Shown: positions 1 through 8,835 of the stretch, in pieces
Position numbering within the stretch: the first letter of the stretch is position 1
How the letters are laid out: each line of letters opens with the position of its first letter
Assembly (NCBI RefSeq): GCF_003633685.1
Contig: NZ_RBKT01000001.1
Span: 248,001 to 312,000 of the forward strand
DNA length: 64,000 bases
Source of the DNA: Micromonospora pisi
GTDB taxonomy: Bacteria; Actinomycetota; Actinomycetes; Mycobacteriales; Micromonosporaceae
Direction of reading: 5' to 3'
Translations under genes and position numbers: made by a program
The notes under the pieces: generated by a model
Database searches by the model: none
What the model was told of the DNA's origin: nothing
What the model saw: the letters and a program-made list of their open reading frames with translations, nothing else

Positions 1-692
1 CGGTCGAGGGCGGCGAGCCGGTCGGGCACGGTGTCCCGGATCCCGGCCAGCGCCGTGAACCGCTCGACGGTCGCGGTGACGGTCGAGCGGAGCCGCACCC
101 GCTCGCCGGGGTCGAGGACCGCGCCGACCGGGTCGGCCAGCGCGGTGTGCTGGAGCTGTTGGCAGGTCGCGCCGAGCCGGGCGCTGACGGTGTCGGATCC
201 GTCGGTGAGGTCGGCTTCGGCGGTGGCCAGGTCGGTCAGCCCGACCGCCAGTTCGGCTGCCCACGCCGCCACCTCGGCTCGGGCGGTGGCGATCCGGTCG
301 AGAACCCTGATCACCTCCTGACAGCTCGCCGTCAGGGCGGTGACGGCGGCGTACGGCCGCACGTCGAAGCCGGGCACCGGCGAGTGGAGCAGGCGGGACA
401 GTTCCATCAGGGTGGCATCCGGGAGCCGGTTGCGGGTGCCGCGTACGCCCCTGATCTGTTCCAGGTGGTCCCGCACGTTGGCGAACCCTTCCCAGAGCGG
501 GCCGATCCGAGGTCGGGTCGCCTGCCACAACTCCCCGGTCGCGCCGCCGAGGTCGGTTGTCCGGACGTACCCGTTGGTCTCGTGGGCGTCGATCGTGTAG
601 AGCGCGGCGGCGATCGCCTCGCAACCCTGGCTGACCTTGCTGATCTCGTCGTCGATCTCGTGACGGGCCAGCCGTCCGATGCCGCTTCCCAT
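1..692 (-). CDS. Helical hypothetical protein, 3' part beyond the window
   Basis: The minus strand is open from an ATG at 692 to the window edge, giving about 230 residues starting MGSGIGRLARHEIDDEI. The protein is soluble and Ala/Leu/Arg-rich with long predicted helices; I see no signal peptide, membrane segment or catalytic motif and do not recognise a family. The ATG lies two bases after the stop of the GlnH-like lipoprotein gene, so it is the third gene of the same operon. In mycobacteria the gene after glnX and glnH is the kinase pknG. Here this extra protein sits in that place, and a kinase, if present, would lie further left. That it is a partner of the sensing complex is inference only. 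The gene is real on coding grounds (strong GC at third positions, tight coupling), but its function is unknown. Confidence 0.75.
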   Translation of the reverse strand, partial: MGSGIGRLARHEIDDEISKVSQGCEAIAAALYTIDAHETNGYVRTTDLGGATGELWQATRPRIGPLWEGFANVRDHLEQIRGVRGTRNRLPDATLMELSRLLHSPVPGFDVRPYAAVTALTASCQEVIRVLDRIATARAEVAAWAAELAVGLTDLATAEADLTDGSDTVSARLGATCQQLQHTALADPVGAVLDPGERVRLRSTVTATVERFTALAGIRDTVPDRLAALD

Positions 693-694
693 GG

Positions 695-1681
695 TCAGTC
701 CAGGTACCGCGCGACCGGCGGTGGCGGTACGTCCCCGAACCGGCCTAGCCAGCGGCGGTAGAGCGAGGTCCAGGTGCCGTCGGCGCGGATGCGGGCCAGT
801 ACGCCGTTGACGAACCGGACGAGCTCCGGGGTGTCGAGCGACATGGCCACACCGGACGGCTCGTCGGTGATCGGCTCGCCGACGACCTCGGTACCCGGGT
901 CCTGGGCGGCGAGGGCGAGCAGGAGTACGTCGATGGTGGAGACCGCGTCGATCTGGCCCTGCTGCAACAGGACCAGGCAGTCGAGCGTGCTGTCGGTCGA
1001 GACGGCGATCGGCTTGGACGCCGCACTCTGGATCTTCACGATGCTGGTGCTGCCCCGGGTGGCGCAGACCTTGCGGCCGGCGAGGTCGTCGAAGCTCTTG
1101 ATGCCGGAGCCCCGGTTGACCAGCAACCGTTGATAGGACGTCAGGTACTCGCTGGAGAACGCGACCAGCTGCATCCGTTCGCAGGTGGCGGTGACCGTAC
1201 GGATCACCATGTCGACCTCGCGTCGCTGGATCACCGGTATCCGGTCGGCAGTGGTGATCGCCCGGAACTGCACCGCGTTCGGATCGTCGAAGATCGCCTT
1301 GGCGATCTCCCGGGCCAGGTCGACCTCGAAGCCGGTCAGCTCCCCGGTCACCGGGTCGCGGAACCCCATCAGGTAGGCGTTCTGGTCGATGCCGACGACG
1401 AGCCGTCCACGCTTCGCGATCGCCGCCATCGCCGTCCCCTCGGGCATCCGCCCCGGTGCCGGCATCGTCGCCGGGGGACGCAGGCTCGCCCGGGGGTCGC
1501 ACGCGGGCGGTGGTGACGCGGGAGGACTCGGTACGTCGGCCGGGTCCTTGACGTTGAGCGGCCTCGGCACCGAGGCGGTGGCCGGGGTCGCTTCCGACGG
1601 CGGTTGGTGCTCCGGTGTCGAGCAGCCGGTCAGGAGGAGGAGGGCGGCGGTTCCCAGGATCATCAGTCGTCGAGCGTTCAT
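695..1681 (-). CDS. glnH: GlnH-like amino-acid-binding lipoprotein (SBP family 3)
   Basis: 328 residues. The N-terminus has a signal helix and a lipobox ending LLTGC (Cys20), so it is a lipid-anchored extracytoplasmic protein. A Pro-rich linker to about residue 85 precedes a family 3 solute-binding domain (GRLVVGIDQNAYLMGF, then the GFEVDLAREIAKAIF signature). The ATG overlaps the stop of the upstream GlnX-like gene by four bases, so translation is coupled. No ABC permease or ATPase is adjacent, which argues for a sensor rather than a transporter. In Mycobacterium tuberculosis the equivalent GlnH binds Asp/Glu/Asn and signals through GlnX to PknG. Ligand and signalling role here are inferred from this gene order. 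Confidence 0.82.
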   Translation of the reverse strand: MNARRLMILGTAALLLLTGCSTPEHQPPSEATPATASVPRPLNVKDPADVPSPPASPPPACDPRASLRPPATMPAPGRMPEGTAMAAIAKRGRLVVGIDQNAYLMGFRDPVTGELTGFEVDLAREIAKAIFDDPNAVQFRAITTADRIPVIQRREVDMVIRTVTATCERMQLVAFSSEYLTSYQRLLVNRGSGIKSFDDLAGRKVCATRGSTSIVKIQSAASKPIAVSTDSTLDCLVLLQQGQIDAVSTIDVLLLALAAQDPGTEVVGEPITDEPSGVAMSLDTPELVRFVNGVLARIRADGTWTSLYRRWLGRFGDVPPPPVARYLD

Positions 1682-2970
1682 CGGTACTCCGCGATCCGCT
1701 GGTAGAGCCCGAACGATCCGGCCGCCGCGAGCAGAACGGCCAGTAGTGCGACCGCGAGGTCGGCGCCCCGCAGGATGTTGCCGGCGGTTTCGGCCTGCTG
1801 GTCGAAGTGTTGACGGCCGTCGGTGATGCCCTTGGCGAGGGCCGTGTCGAGCTGACCTGCCGCGTTCGCGGCGCTCTCCGGCCCGGTTCCGGTCGCCAGC
1901 CGCACCGCTTCCAGGTGCTGGCTGCTGTCGTCGAGTTCACGTACCTTGCGATGGGTGGCGAGCCAGGCCCGGGCGTGGGAGCGGGCTTCCTCCACGGTCG
2001 AGCGGGCGGCTTCGTCGGGTGCCTGCTGGTGCGCCCGCTCCAACAGACCGCCGGTCCCGTCGGCCCCGATGAGCCGCTCCATCATCGCGGTGAAGTCCTC
2101 CTCGAACTGGGCGCCGTCGCCGCGGGCGATCAGCGTCAGTCCCTCGTCGGCGCGGGCCTGCAACGCGGTGATCCGGGCTTCGGCGAGGATTCCGACCTGC
2201 AACGATCCCTCCTCCGCGCCGTTGTTGATCCGGGTGGCGGCGCCGGTGACCGCGACCGCCATCCAGCCGACCGCGACCACCGAGGCCAGGGTCGCGACGA
2301 GCAGCCCCCGGTTGAGCACCCGGTTGGTCATCCGTCGCAGCCGTACCTGGGTGACCACGAGCAGCCCGAGCAGCGCCAGACCGAGTAGCACCACGGCCCA
2401 CGGCACCCCGGCGACGGCGCTCTGCGCCCGCGCCAGCCGTTGGGACTCGGCACGGTAGAGCTCCTGCGCCGCCGGCAGGATGGTCTGCCGCATCAGCGCG
2501 GACGCCTCGCGCAGATAGGCGCCGCCGAGGGGCAGGCCCTGTCGGTTGTAGGTGCGGGCGGCCTCGACGAGTCCGGTGTAGACGGGCACCTGTACGACGA
2601 GGACGTCCAGGGCGGCGGCGCTGTCGCCCTCGGCGCTGCGCAGTGCGGCGGCGACGGTGGTGGCGGCGTGCGCGATGTCGTCGAGGTAGCGGGTGCGCAA
2701 CGCCGCCGGTTCCACGCCGTTGGCGAGGAAGGCGCTGGCGGCGGTCGCGTCGGCGTCCGACAACGACCGGTAGATGTCCTGGGCCTGCACGGTGAGCGGC
2801 CCGCTGCGTACGCTCACGTCCCGGACCAGGGTGACGCTGTCACGCATGGTCAGCGCGCCGACAAGGCCGAACGCCAGGCTGAGCGCCACGACGGCGACCA
2901 GCGCGAAGGTGAGCTGGCCGGGGCTGGTCGAGGCCCGTCGCCGCAGCGGGCGCCAGATTCGATTCAACAA
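1678..2970 (-). CDS. glnX: GlnX-like four-helix membrane sensor
   Basis: 430 residues. Membrane helices lie near residues 20-44, 190-210, 222-245 and 405-425. They frame two long helical extracytoplasmic regions that resemble methyl-accepting-protein-type sensory bundles, and there is no kinase, HAMP-output or GGDEF domain. The start is a TTG at 2970, preceded at a good distance by GGGGAG. Its stop overlaps the GlnH-like gene. GlnX of mycobacteria is a four-helix membrane protein encoded directly before glnH and thought to pass the amino-acid signal to PknG. The topology and gene order here match, though sequence identity could not be measured. It could otherwise be a generic sensory membrane protein. 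Confidence 0.75.
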   Translation of the reverse strand: MLNRIWRPLRRRASTSPGQLTFALVAVVALSLAFGLVGALTMRDSVTLVRDVSVRSGPLTVQAQDIYRSLSDADATAASAFLANGVEPAALRTRYLDDIAHAATTVAAALRSAEGDSAAALDVLVVQVPVYTGLVEAARTYNRQGLPLGGAYLREASALMRQTILPAAQELYRAESQRLARAQSAVAGVPWAVVLLGLALLGLLVVTQVRLRRMTNRVLNRGLLVATLASVVAVGWMAVAVTGAATRINNGAEEGSLQVGILAEARITALQARADEGLTLIARGDGAQFEEDFTAMMERLIGADGTGGLLERAHQQAPDEAARSTVEEARSHARAWLATHRKVRELDDSSQHLEAVRLATGTGPESAANAAGQLDTALAKGITDGRQHFDQQAETAGNILRGADLAVALLAVLLAAAGSFGLYQRIAEYR

Positions 2971-3105
2971 CGGCAGCTCCCCGTGTCGTACGCCGACTGT
3001 CAGGCCAAGGTATCCACGGCCGTCAAGACGTGGAGCGCTTCGTCGGGTACGGGCAACGCATGGGACTTATGGTGCGTATAGCGCCAAAACATGCATCAGT
3101 CAGGA

Positions 3106-3120
3106 AGATGATGATCATCT
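3106..3120. promoter_or_regulatory. 15-bp perfect palindrome between glnX-like and SDR genes
   Basis: AGATGATGATCATCT is seven bases, a central G, then the exact complement. It lies 80 bases before the SDR start and 136 bases upstream of the glnX-like start, in an AT-richer stretch. It has the form of an operator for a dimeric regulator. A LysR regulator is encoded downstream at 4992-5900, but which protein binds is unknown. Confidence 0.45.
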
Positions 3121-3200
3121 GAATGATTCGTTGGATTTGATGCTTCGCTGGCGCCAAGCTTAGGTCCGACAGCACGGCACACCGTTCAAGGAGCACCATC

Positions 3201-3935
3201 ATGAGCACCTCGCAGCGCGTAGCGATCATCGCCGGCGGCTCCCGTGGCATCGGCCGCGAGACCTCACAACGGCTGGCCGCCGAGGGATACGCGGTCGTCG
3301 TGAACTACGCCAGCAACAAGGACGACGCGGACGCGACCATCGCGACGATCACCGCCAACGGCGGTAACGCGATCGCCGTCCAGGCCGACGTCGCCGACGA
3401 GAATTCGGTCGCCGCGCTCTTCGACGCCGCCGAGCGCGAATTCGGTGGTGTCGACGTGGTCGTGAACGCGGCCGGCATCATGCCCGTCAGCCCACTGGTC
3501 GACCTCGACCTGGAGGTGCTGGACCGGGTCCTCCGTACCAACCTGCGGGGCACCTTCGTGGTCGACCAGCAGGCCGCCCGGCGAGTGCGCGCGGGCGGGG
3601 CGATCATCAACTTCTCCAGCTCGATCAGCCGCTTCGCCCGGCCCGGCTACAGCGCCTACGCGGCGAGCAAGGGCGGCGTGGAGGCGATCACCCTGATCCT
3701 CGCCCGCGAGCTGCGCGGCCGGGATGTCACGGTCAACGTGGTCGCGCCGGGTCCGATCGCCACCGAACTCTTCTACCAGGGCAAGGACGAGCAGACCCTG
3801 AAGCGGATGGCCGCCGAACCGCCGCTGGAGCGGATCGGCACCCCGCAGGAGATCGCCGACGTGGTCGTCTTCCTCGCCGGTCCGGCCCGCTGGATCAACG
3901 GTCAGGTGATCTACGCCAACGGCGGCGCCATCTGA
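3201..3935 (+). CDS. SDR family oxidoreductase (classical)
   Basis: 244 residues, the normal length for a classical short-chain dehydrogenase/reductase. Visible motifs are the N-terminal nucleotide-binding GGSRGIG (residues 12-18), NAAG in the core, SSSISRF with the catalytic Ser, and YAASK with the catalytic Tyr and Lys. An Asn-Tyr-Ala-Ser-Asn after beta-2 is compatible with NADP(H). The substrate cannot be read from sequence; family members include 3-oxoacyl-ACP reductases and sugar or alcohol dehydrogenases. AAGGAG lies at a good distance before the ATG. It is followed after 65 bases by a second SDR gene and then a LysR regulator, all on the same strand, suggesting one small redox locus. 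Confidence 0.88.
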   Translation: MSTSQRVAIIAGGSRGIGRETSQRLAAEGYAVVVNYASNKDDADATIATITANGGNAIAVQADVADENSVAALFDAAEREFGGVDVVVNAAGIMPVSPLVDLDLEVLDRVLRTNLRGTFVVDQQAARRVRAGGAIINFSSSISRFARPGYSAYAASKGGVEAITLILARELRGRDVTVNVVAPGPIATELFYQGKDEQTLKRMAAEPPLERIGTPQEIADVVVFLAGPARWINGQVIYANGGAI

Positions 3936-4000
3936 TCCGCCGGCCCCACCCCGCCCCCGCCCACCTCCACCGCGCCCCGAGCGGGCCAAAGGAGTCCCCC

Positions 4001-4894
4001 ATGAACAAGATTGTGGTCATCAGCGGCGCGTCCAGCGGCTTCGGCGCGCTGACCGCCCGCGCCCTCGCCGACGCCGGCCACACCGTCTACGCCGGCATCC
4101 GGGACCGGACCGGTCGTAACGCCGAGGCGGTCGCCGCCGCCGGGCGGTACACCACCGAACACGGCGTCGACCTGCGTACGGTCGAACTCGATGTCAGCTC
4201 CGAGACGTCGACCGACGCCGCCGTCGCGACCGTCCTGGGCGAACAGGGTCGGATCGACGTGCTGGTGCACAACGCCGGGCACATGGTCACCGGTCCGGCC
4301 GAGGCGTTCACCCCGGAACAGCTCGCCCAGCTCTACGACGTCAACGTGCTCGGCGCCCAACGACTCAACCGCTCCGCGCTGCCGCACCTGCGCCAGCGGC
4401 AGGAGGGGCTGGTGGTCTGGGTCGGCAGCTCCAGTACCCGGGGCGGCACCCCGCCGTACCTGGCGCCGTACTTCGCCGCGAAGGCGGGGATGGACGCCCT
4501 GGCCGTGAGCTACGCCGCCGAGCTGGCCAGGTTCAACATCGAGACGTCGATCATCGTGCCGGGGGCGTTCACCCACGGCACCAACCACTTCGCCCACAGC
4601 GGCCGCCCCGCCGACCAGGCGAGAGTCGCCGCGTACGACGAGCGTTACCCCGGGCTGCTGGAGCAGGTGGGCCAGCGCCTGGCCGAGCTGGAACCGGCCG
4701 ACGCCGATGTCGCGGCGGTCGCCCGGGCGATCGTCGAGGTGGTCGACACCCCTGCCGGCCGGCGCCCGTTCCGTACCCACATCGACCCGTCGGACGACGG
4801 ATCGGCTGTGGTGAGCGCGGTCGCCGACCGGATCCGGGTCGAGTTCCTGACCCGAATCGGGCTGCGGGACCTGCTGGTCCCCCATGCGGCCTGA
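4001..4894 (+). CDS. SDR family oxidoreductase, longer variant
   Basis: 297 residues. SGASSGFG near residue 8 is the dinucleotide site (Phe replaces the usual Ile), HNAG follows, and GSSSTRG with YFAAK supply the catalytic Ser, Tyr and Lys. The roughly 50 residues beyond a typical SDR length form a C-terminal helical extension. AAAGGAG precedes the ATG. It lies 65 bases after the first SDR, so the two are probably co-transcribed; the following LysR gene starts about 100 bases later. The substrate is unknown. Confidence 0.86.
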   Translation: MNKIVVISGASSGFGALTARALADAGHTVYAGIRDRTGRNAEAVAAAGRYTTEHGVDLRTVELDVSSETSTDAAVATVLGEQGRIDVLVHNAGHMVTGPAEAFTPEQLAQLYDVNVLGAQRLNRSALPHLRQRQEGLVVWVGSSSTRGGTPPYLAPYFAAKAGMDALAVSYAAELARFNIETSIIVPGAFTHGTNHFAHSGRPADQARVAAYDERYPGLLEQVGQRLAELEPADADVAAVARAIVEVVDTPAGRRPFRTHIDPSDDGSAVVSAVADRIRVEFLTRIGLRDLLVPHAA

Positions 4895-4991
4895 GCCGGG
4901 CTCGCCCGACCTGGCCGTGCCGTCGCGCCCCGAGAGGCGCGGCGGCCGCCGGCCGCCCCGGGTACGGTCCGGTCGCGGCGGCGAGTATGTG

Positions 4992-5900
4992 ATGCTTGGC
5001 GGAGTGGAGCTCAGGCATCTCGAATACTTCGTCGCGGTCGCGGCGGAGCGCAGTTTCACCCGCGCCGCGGGTCGGCTGCACGTGGTCCAGTCCGCGGTCT
5101 CGTCGGCGATCTCCGCGCTGGAACGTGAACTCGGTGCGGTCCTCTTCGAGCGCAGCGCGCAGCGGGTGTCGCTGACCGACGCCGGGGAGGCGCTCCTGCC
5201 CCGGGCGCGGGCGACACTCGACGCGGCCCAGTCGGCCCGGGACGCGGTCCAGGAGGTCGGCCGGGAACTGCACGGTACGGTCGCGGTCGGCTGCCTGACC
5301 GCGGTCGGCGGGATCGACTTCGCCGGCCTGCTCGGTGAGTTCCACCGGGTACACCCCCGGGTGAGGCTCCGGCTACGGGCGGCGACCTGGGACGGCTCGG
5401 CCGGCCTGGCCCGGTCCCTGGTCGACGGGGAGATCGACGTGGCGTTCCTCGGCATCGGCGGCCGACCGTTCCCGCAACTGCGCACCCGGGAACTGGTCCG
5501 CATCCCGCAGGTGCTGGTGGTCCCCGCCGACCACCGGCTGGCGAAGCAGGACTCGGTCACCCTGGCCGAGGTGGCCGACGAGCCGTTCATCGACTACCCG
5601 CTCGGCTACGCCAACCGCACCGCCAACGACCAGGCGTTCCGGGCAGCCGGGCTGGAACGGGTGATCGGCATGGAAGTGACAGACGTCGGAGTCGCCGCCG
5701 AGTTCGCCACGCACGGTCTCGGGGTGACGATCCTGCCGACGCACGTGGTGCCGCAGGCACGGCGGTGCAAGGCGTTGCCGGTGACGGACCAGTCTCTGGA
5801 ATGGTCGCTGCACCTCGCGACCGCGGAGAACCGCCGGATCAGTTCCGCGACCGCCGCGCTGATGGAGATGGTGGACTCCCATCTCGCCCGCTCACGCTGA
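4992..5900 (+). CDS. LysR family transcriptional regulator
   Basis: 302 residues from the ATG at 4992. A GTG at 5004, giving the typical MELRHLEYF opening, is equally possible. The N-terminal winged helix-turn-helix reads FTRAAGRLHVVQSAVSSAIS, followed by a dimerisation helix and a LysR substrate-binding domain from about residue 90 (VAVGCLTAVGGIDFAGLL). LysR proteins usually control neighbouring genes in response to a small effector, so the two upstream SDR genes are candidate targets. An apparent longer reading frame begins inside the preceding gene but lacks LysR character before this start. It is convergent with the TetR gene. Confidence 0.87.
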   Translation: MLGGVELRHLEYFVAVAAERSFTRAAGRLHVVQSAVSSAISALERELGAVLFERSAQRVSLTDAGEALLPRARATLDAAQSARDAVQEVGRELHGTVAVGCLTAVGGIDFAGLLGEFHRVHPRVRLRLRAATWDGSAGLARSLVDGEIDVAFLGIGGRPFPQLRTRELVRIPQVLVVPADHRLAKQDSVTLAEVADEPFIDYPLGYANRTANDQAFRAAGLERVIGMEVTDVGVAAEFATHGLGVTILPTHVVPQARRCKALPVTDQSLEWSLHLATAENRRISSATAALMEMVDSHLARSR

Positions 5901-5920
5901 ACACCGTCGTGACCGTGGCG

Positions 5921-6532
5921 TCAGTCGTGTACCGCCTCCGTCAGCAGCGCCCGCACGGTGCGGGTCATCACCGTACGTGCCCGGTCGACGCCGAGACCGA
6001 GACCGTCGCGCAGCATCGACCAGGCGGGCCACATGCTCGCCGCGACCAGGGCGTTGACCAGGTCGTCCCGGCCCGCACCGGCCTGCTCCAGCTCGACGGC
6101 GAAGAGTTCGACCACCTCGGCCCGTACCCGGTCGATGTGTTTGAGCCGGTTGCGGTGCAGTTGGGCGGAGACCGGTTCACGCATCTGCGCCGCCCGCGCG
6201 GAGGGCGCGATCAGCTGGAGCAGCCGGGCCCGCTGCCGGCAGTAGGCGTCGACCCGCTTGGCCAACGGCAGCTCCGCCGAGATCGGTCGGTAGGCGGCGT
6301 CCTGCTGCTGGAGCAGTCGCTCCCCGCTGGCCTCGAAGAGGGTCTCCATGTCCTTGAAGTTGGTCCAGAGGGTACGCAGGGAGACCCCCGCGCGCTCGGC
6401 GATCCGCTCGCCGGTCGGCCGCAGGTCCCCCTCGGAGATGAGCGCGAGATGCGCCTCGACGATCGCCGCCCGGGTCCGTTCCGCCCGCGCGGTACGCCCG
6501 TCGACCCGGGCCGGCAGGTCAGTCTGGCCCAT
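5921..6532 (-). CDS. TetR/AcrR family regulator
   Basis: 203 residues from the ATG at 6532, chosen because GGAGGGG lies nine bases before it; in-frame starts further upstream sit on or before that site. The N-terminal HTH is ERIAERAGVSLRTLWTNFKDMETLFE, with a divergent helical ligand-binding domain after it. It lies 64 bases downstream of the acyl-CoA dehydrogenase gene on the same strand, so it may be the last gene of the SDR-APH-ACAD operon and its repressor. That control link is inference from position. Confidence 0.85.
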   Translation of the reverse strand: MGQTDLPARVDGRTARAERTRAAIVEAHLALISEGDLRPTGERIAERAGVSLRTLWTNFKDMETLFEASGERLLQQQDAAYRPISAELPLAKRVDAYCRQRARLLQLIAPSARAAQMREPVSAQLHRNRLKHIDRVRAEVVELFAVELEQAGAGRDDLVNALVAASMWPAWSMLRDGLGLGVDRARTVMTRTVRALLTEAVHD

Positions 6533-6595
6533 CTCCCACATCCCCTCCACGCGGACGGACCGGGGCCGAACACGCACGCAGAGTGTAGCGATGGA

Positions 6596-7813
6596 TCATG
6601 ACGGGACCGGCAGGTGGCGGCGCAGTTCCCGACGGGCGAGCGACCGACGGTGCACCTCGTCCGGACCGTCGGCGAGCCGGATCGTCCGAGCCCGGGCCCA
6701 GATCCGGGCCAGTGGCGAGTCCTGACTGACCCCGGCGGCACCGTGTGCCTGGATGGCCTTGTCGACGATCCACTCCACCGCCTGCGGGACCGCGATCTTG
6801 ATCGCCTGGATCTCGGTGTGGGCCTGCTGATTACCAACGGTATCCATCAACCAGGCGGCCTTGAGCACCAGCAGGCGGCACTGTTCGATCCGTACCCGCG
6901 ACTCGGCGACCCAGTCCTGGATCACACCCTGGTCGGCGAGAGGGCCACCGAACGCCTGCCGGGACCAGACCCGCCGGCACATCAGCTCCAGCGCCCGTTC
7001 GGCCATCCCGATCAGCCGCATGCAGTGGTGCACCCGGCCGGGGCCGAGTCGGGCCTGGGCGATGGCGAAGCCGTCGCCGGCCGCGCCGATCAGATTGCCG
7101 ACCGGCACCCGTACGTCGACGAAGTCGATCTCGGCGTGTCCACCGTGGTCGCCGTCGTCGTAGCCGAAGGTCCGCATACCCCGCCGGATCGTCACCCCGG
7201 GGGTGTCCCGGGGCACCAGGATCTGGCTGTGCTGCCGGTGCCGGGGCGCCTGCGGGTCGGTACGTCCGAGCACGACGAGGATTTCGCAGCGGGGGTTCAT
7301 CGCCCCGGTGACGAACCACTTCCGGCCGTTGATCACGTACTCGTCGCCGTCGCGTTCCATCCGGGTGGCGATGTTGGTCGCGTCGGAGGAGGCGACGTCG
7401 GGTTCTGTCATCGCGAACGCCGAACGGATCCGGCCGTCGAGCAGCGGCTCGAGCCAGCGGGTCCGCTGCTCCTCGGTGCCGAACTGGGCCAGCAGTTCCA
7501 TGTTGCCGGTGTCCGGTGCGGCACAGTTGAGCGCGACCGGCGCGAGGCTGGGGCTGCGGCCGGTGATCTCGGCGAGCGGGGCGTACTGGAGATTGGTCAG
7601 GCCGGCGCCGTGTTCACCGGGGAGAAAGATGTTCCACAGGCCACGGCGGCGAGCATCGGCGGCGAGCCGCTCCACCACGGACGGGGTGGTCCACGGCTCG
7701 CCGGTCCGCGCCTGCTCCTCGAAGAGTGTCTCCGCCGGGTAGACCCGCTCGGCCATGAAGTCGAGCAGCTGCCCGCGCAGCCGCGTCGTGGTGTCGTCCA
7801 GGGCGAAGTCCAT
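6596..7813 (-). CDS. Acyl-CoA dehydrogenase, ACAD10/11 (LvaC)-like
   Basis: 405 residues covering the whole flavin-dependent acyl-CoA dehydrogenase fold: helical N-terminal domain, FAMTEPDVASSDATN flavin motif in the middle domain, and C-terminal helical bundle. The catalytic loop, usually Y-E-G-T, here reads ADGPDEVH, the form seen in ACAD10/11-type enzymes. The ATG shares one base with the stop of the kinase gene upstream, so the two are translationally coupled. In Pseudomonas the kinase LvaA phosphorylates a 4-hydroxyacyl-CoA and LvaC, an acyl-CoA dehydrogenase homologue, removes the phosphate; the human proteins ACAD10/11 fuse both domains. The same chemistry is proposed here from gene pairing, not shown. 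Confidence 0.86.
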   Translation of the reverse strand: MDFALDDTTTRLRGQLLDFMAERVYPAETLFEEQARTGEPWTTPSVVERLAADARRRGLWNIFLPGEHGAGLTNLQYAPLAEITGRSPSLAPVALNCAAPDTGNMELLAQFGTEEQRTRWLEPLLDGRIRSAFAMTEPDVASSDATNIATRMERDGDEYVINGRKWFVTGAMNPRCEILVVLGRTDPQAPRHRQHSQILVPRDTPGVTIRRGMRTFGYDDGDHGGHAEIDFVDVRVPVGNLIGAAGDGFAIAQARLGPGRVHHCMRLIGMAERALELMCRRVWSRQAFGGPLADQGVIQDWVAESRVRIEQCRLLVLKAAWLMDTVGNQQAHTEIQAIKIAVPQAVEWIVDKAIQAHGAAGVSQDSPLARIWARARTIRLADGPDEVHRRSLARRELRRHLPVPS

Positions 7814-8835
7814 CAGGCTCCTCCGAGTGTGGTCAGGCCCTGCGCGATCAGCGGCGGAACCTGTTCGCCGACCCGGTCGAAGCCGGGTCCGACGGTCTGT
7901 CCGCGTACGTAGCGGTAGTGCACGCCCTCGAGAATCGCGGCGAGCTTGAACGAGGCGAACGCGACGTACCAGCCGAGGTCGCTCAGGTCACGACCGGTGC
8001 GGCGGGCGTATTCGGCGGCCAGGCCCTCGGCGTCGGGCCAACCTGGCGCCGCCAGCCGGGCCGAGTAGACCAGCAGCAGGCCGAGGTCGGTCAGCGGGTC
8101 GCCGAGGGTGGACATCTCCCAGTCGAGCACCGCGCGGATCCCGCCCCCGGCGCCGACCACCGCGTTGTCCAGCCGGAAGTCGCCGTGCACGACGGTCGCG
8201 GCCCCAGCCGGCGGTACGGCGGCGGCGAGCCGGTCGTGCAGCTCCTCGACCCCGGGCAGGTCCCGGCTGCGCGAGGCGTCGATCTGGGTCTTCCACCGTC
8301 GTACCTGCCGGGCGGCGAACCCGTCCGGGCGGCCGAAGCCGGCGAGCCCGACGCTGGCCGGCGGCACGGCGTGCAGGTGACCGAGGGTTTCCACCAGCGA
8401 CCGGGCGAGGTTGGTCACCTGGTCCGGACCGAGCGGGGTCAGCTCCGCCGGCACCCGGTAGACGCGTCCCTCGACGAACCGCATCAGGTAGAACGGGGCA
8501 CCGAGGACCTCCGGGTCGGGGCAGTGCAGCAGCACTCCCGGCACCGGCACGCGGGTCGGCGCGAGGGCGTGCAGCACGCGGTACTCGCGACCCATGTCGT
8601 GCGCGGTGGCGAGCACGTGGCCCAGCGGCGGTCGGCGTACGACGAAGCGGGACCGGCCGTCGGTCACCTCGTACGTCAGGTTGGACTTGCCACCGGCGAG
8701 CACCGTGCCACGGAGCGGGCCACCGACCAGTTCCGGGGCCACCCGGTCGAGGTAGGCGGCGAGCCGGGCGAGGCCGAGGCCGGGCAGCGCCCGGGCGTCG
8801 TCGCGTACCGCCGGTGCCCGGTCCGGTCCGGTCAC
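7813..8835 (-). CDS. APH-type acyl-CoA kinase (phosphotransferase family), LvaA-like
   Basis: 340 residues from a GTG at 8835 that overlaps the SDR stop by four bases (GTGA). Visible motifs are LAGGKSNLTYEV (nucleotide-binding loop), FVVRRPP (ATP lysine replaced by Arg), catalytic HGDFRLDN and metal-binding LDWEMSTLGDPL. These match the aminoglycoside-phosphotransferase-like kinases found fused to, or next to, ACAD10/11-type dehydrogenases rather than true resistance enzymes. A longer open frame upstream is the antisense-free extension through the SDR gene and is not used. Expected role: ATP-dependent phosphorylation of a hydroxyacyl-CoA, feeding the dehydrogenase whose start it overlaps. The small LvaB partner of the Pseudomonas system is not seen here. 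Confidence 0.84.
   Translation of the reverse strand: MTGPDRAPAVRDDARALPGLGLARLAAYLDRVAPELVGGPLRGTVLAGGKSNLTYEVTDGRSRFVVRRPPLGHVLATAHDMGREYRVLHALAPTRVPVPGVLLHCPDPEVLGAPFYLMRFVEGRVYRVPAELTPLGPDQVTNLARSLVETLGHLHAVPPASVGLAGFGRPDGFAARQVRRWKTQIDASRSRDLPGVEELHDRLAAAVPPAGAATVVHGDFRLDNAVVGAGGGIRAVLDWEMSTLGDPLTDLGLLLVYSARLAAPGWPDAEGLAAEYARRTGRDLSDLGWYVAFASFKLAAILEGVHYRYVRGQTVGPGFDRVGEQVPPLIAQGLTTLGGA

Noticed and set aside
3911-5590. Very long open frame (559 codons) on the minus strand
   Set aside because: It lies antisense to the second SDR and LysR genes, both with clear motifs. High GC makes such frames common.
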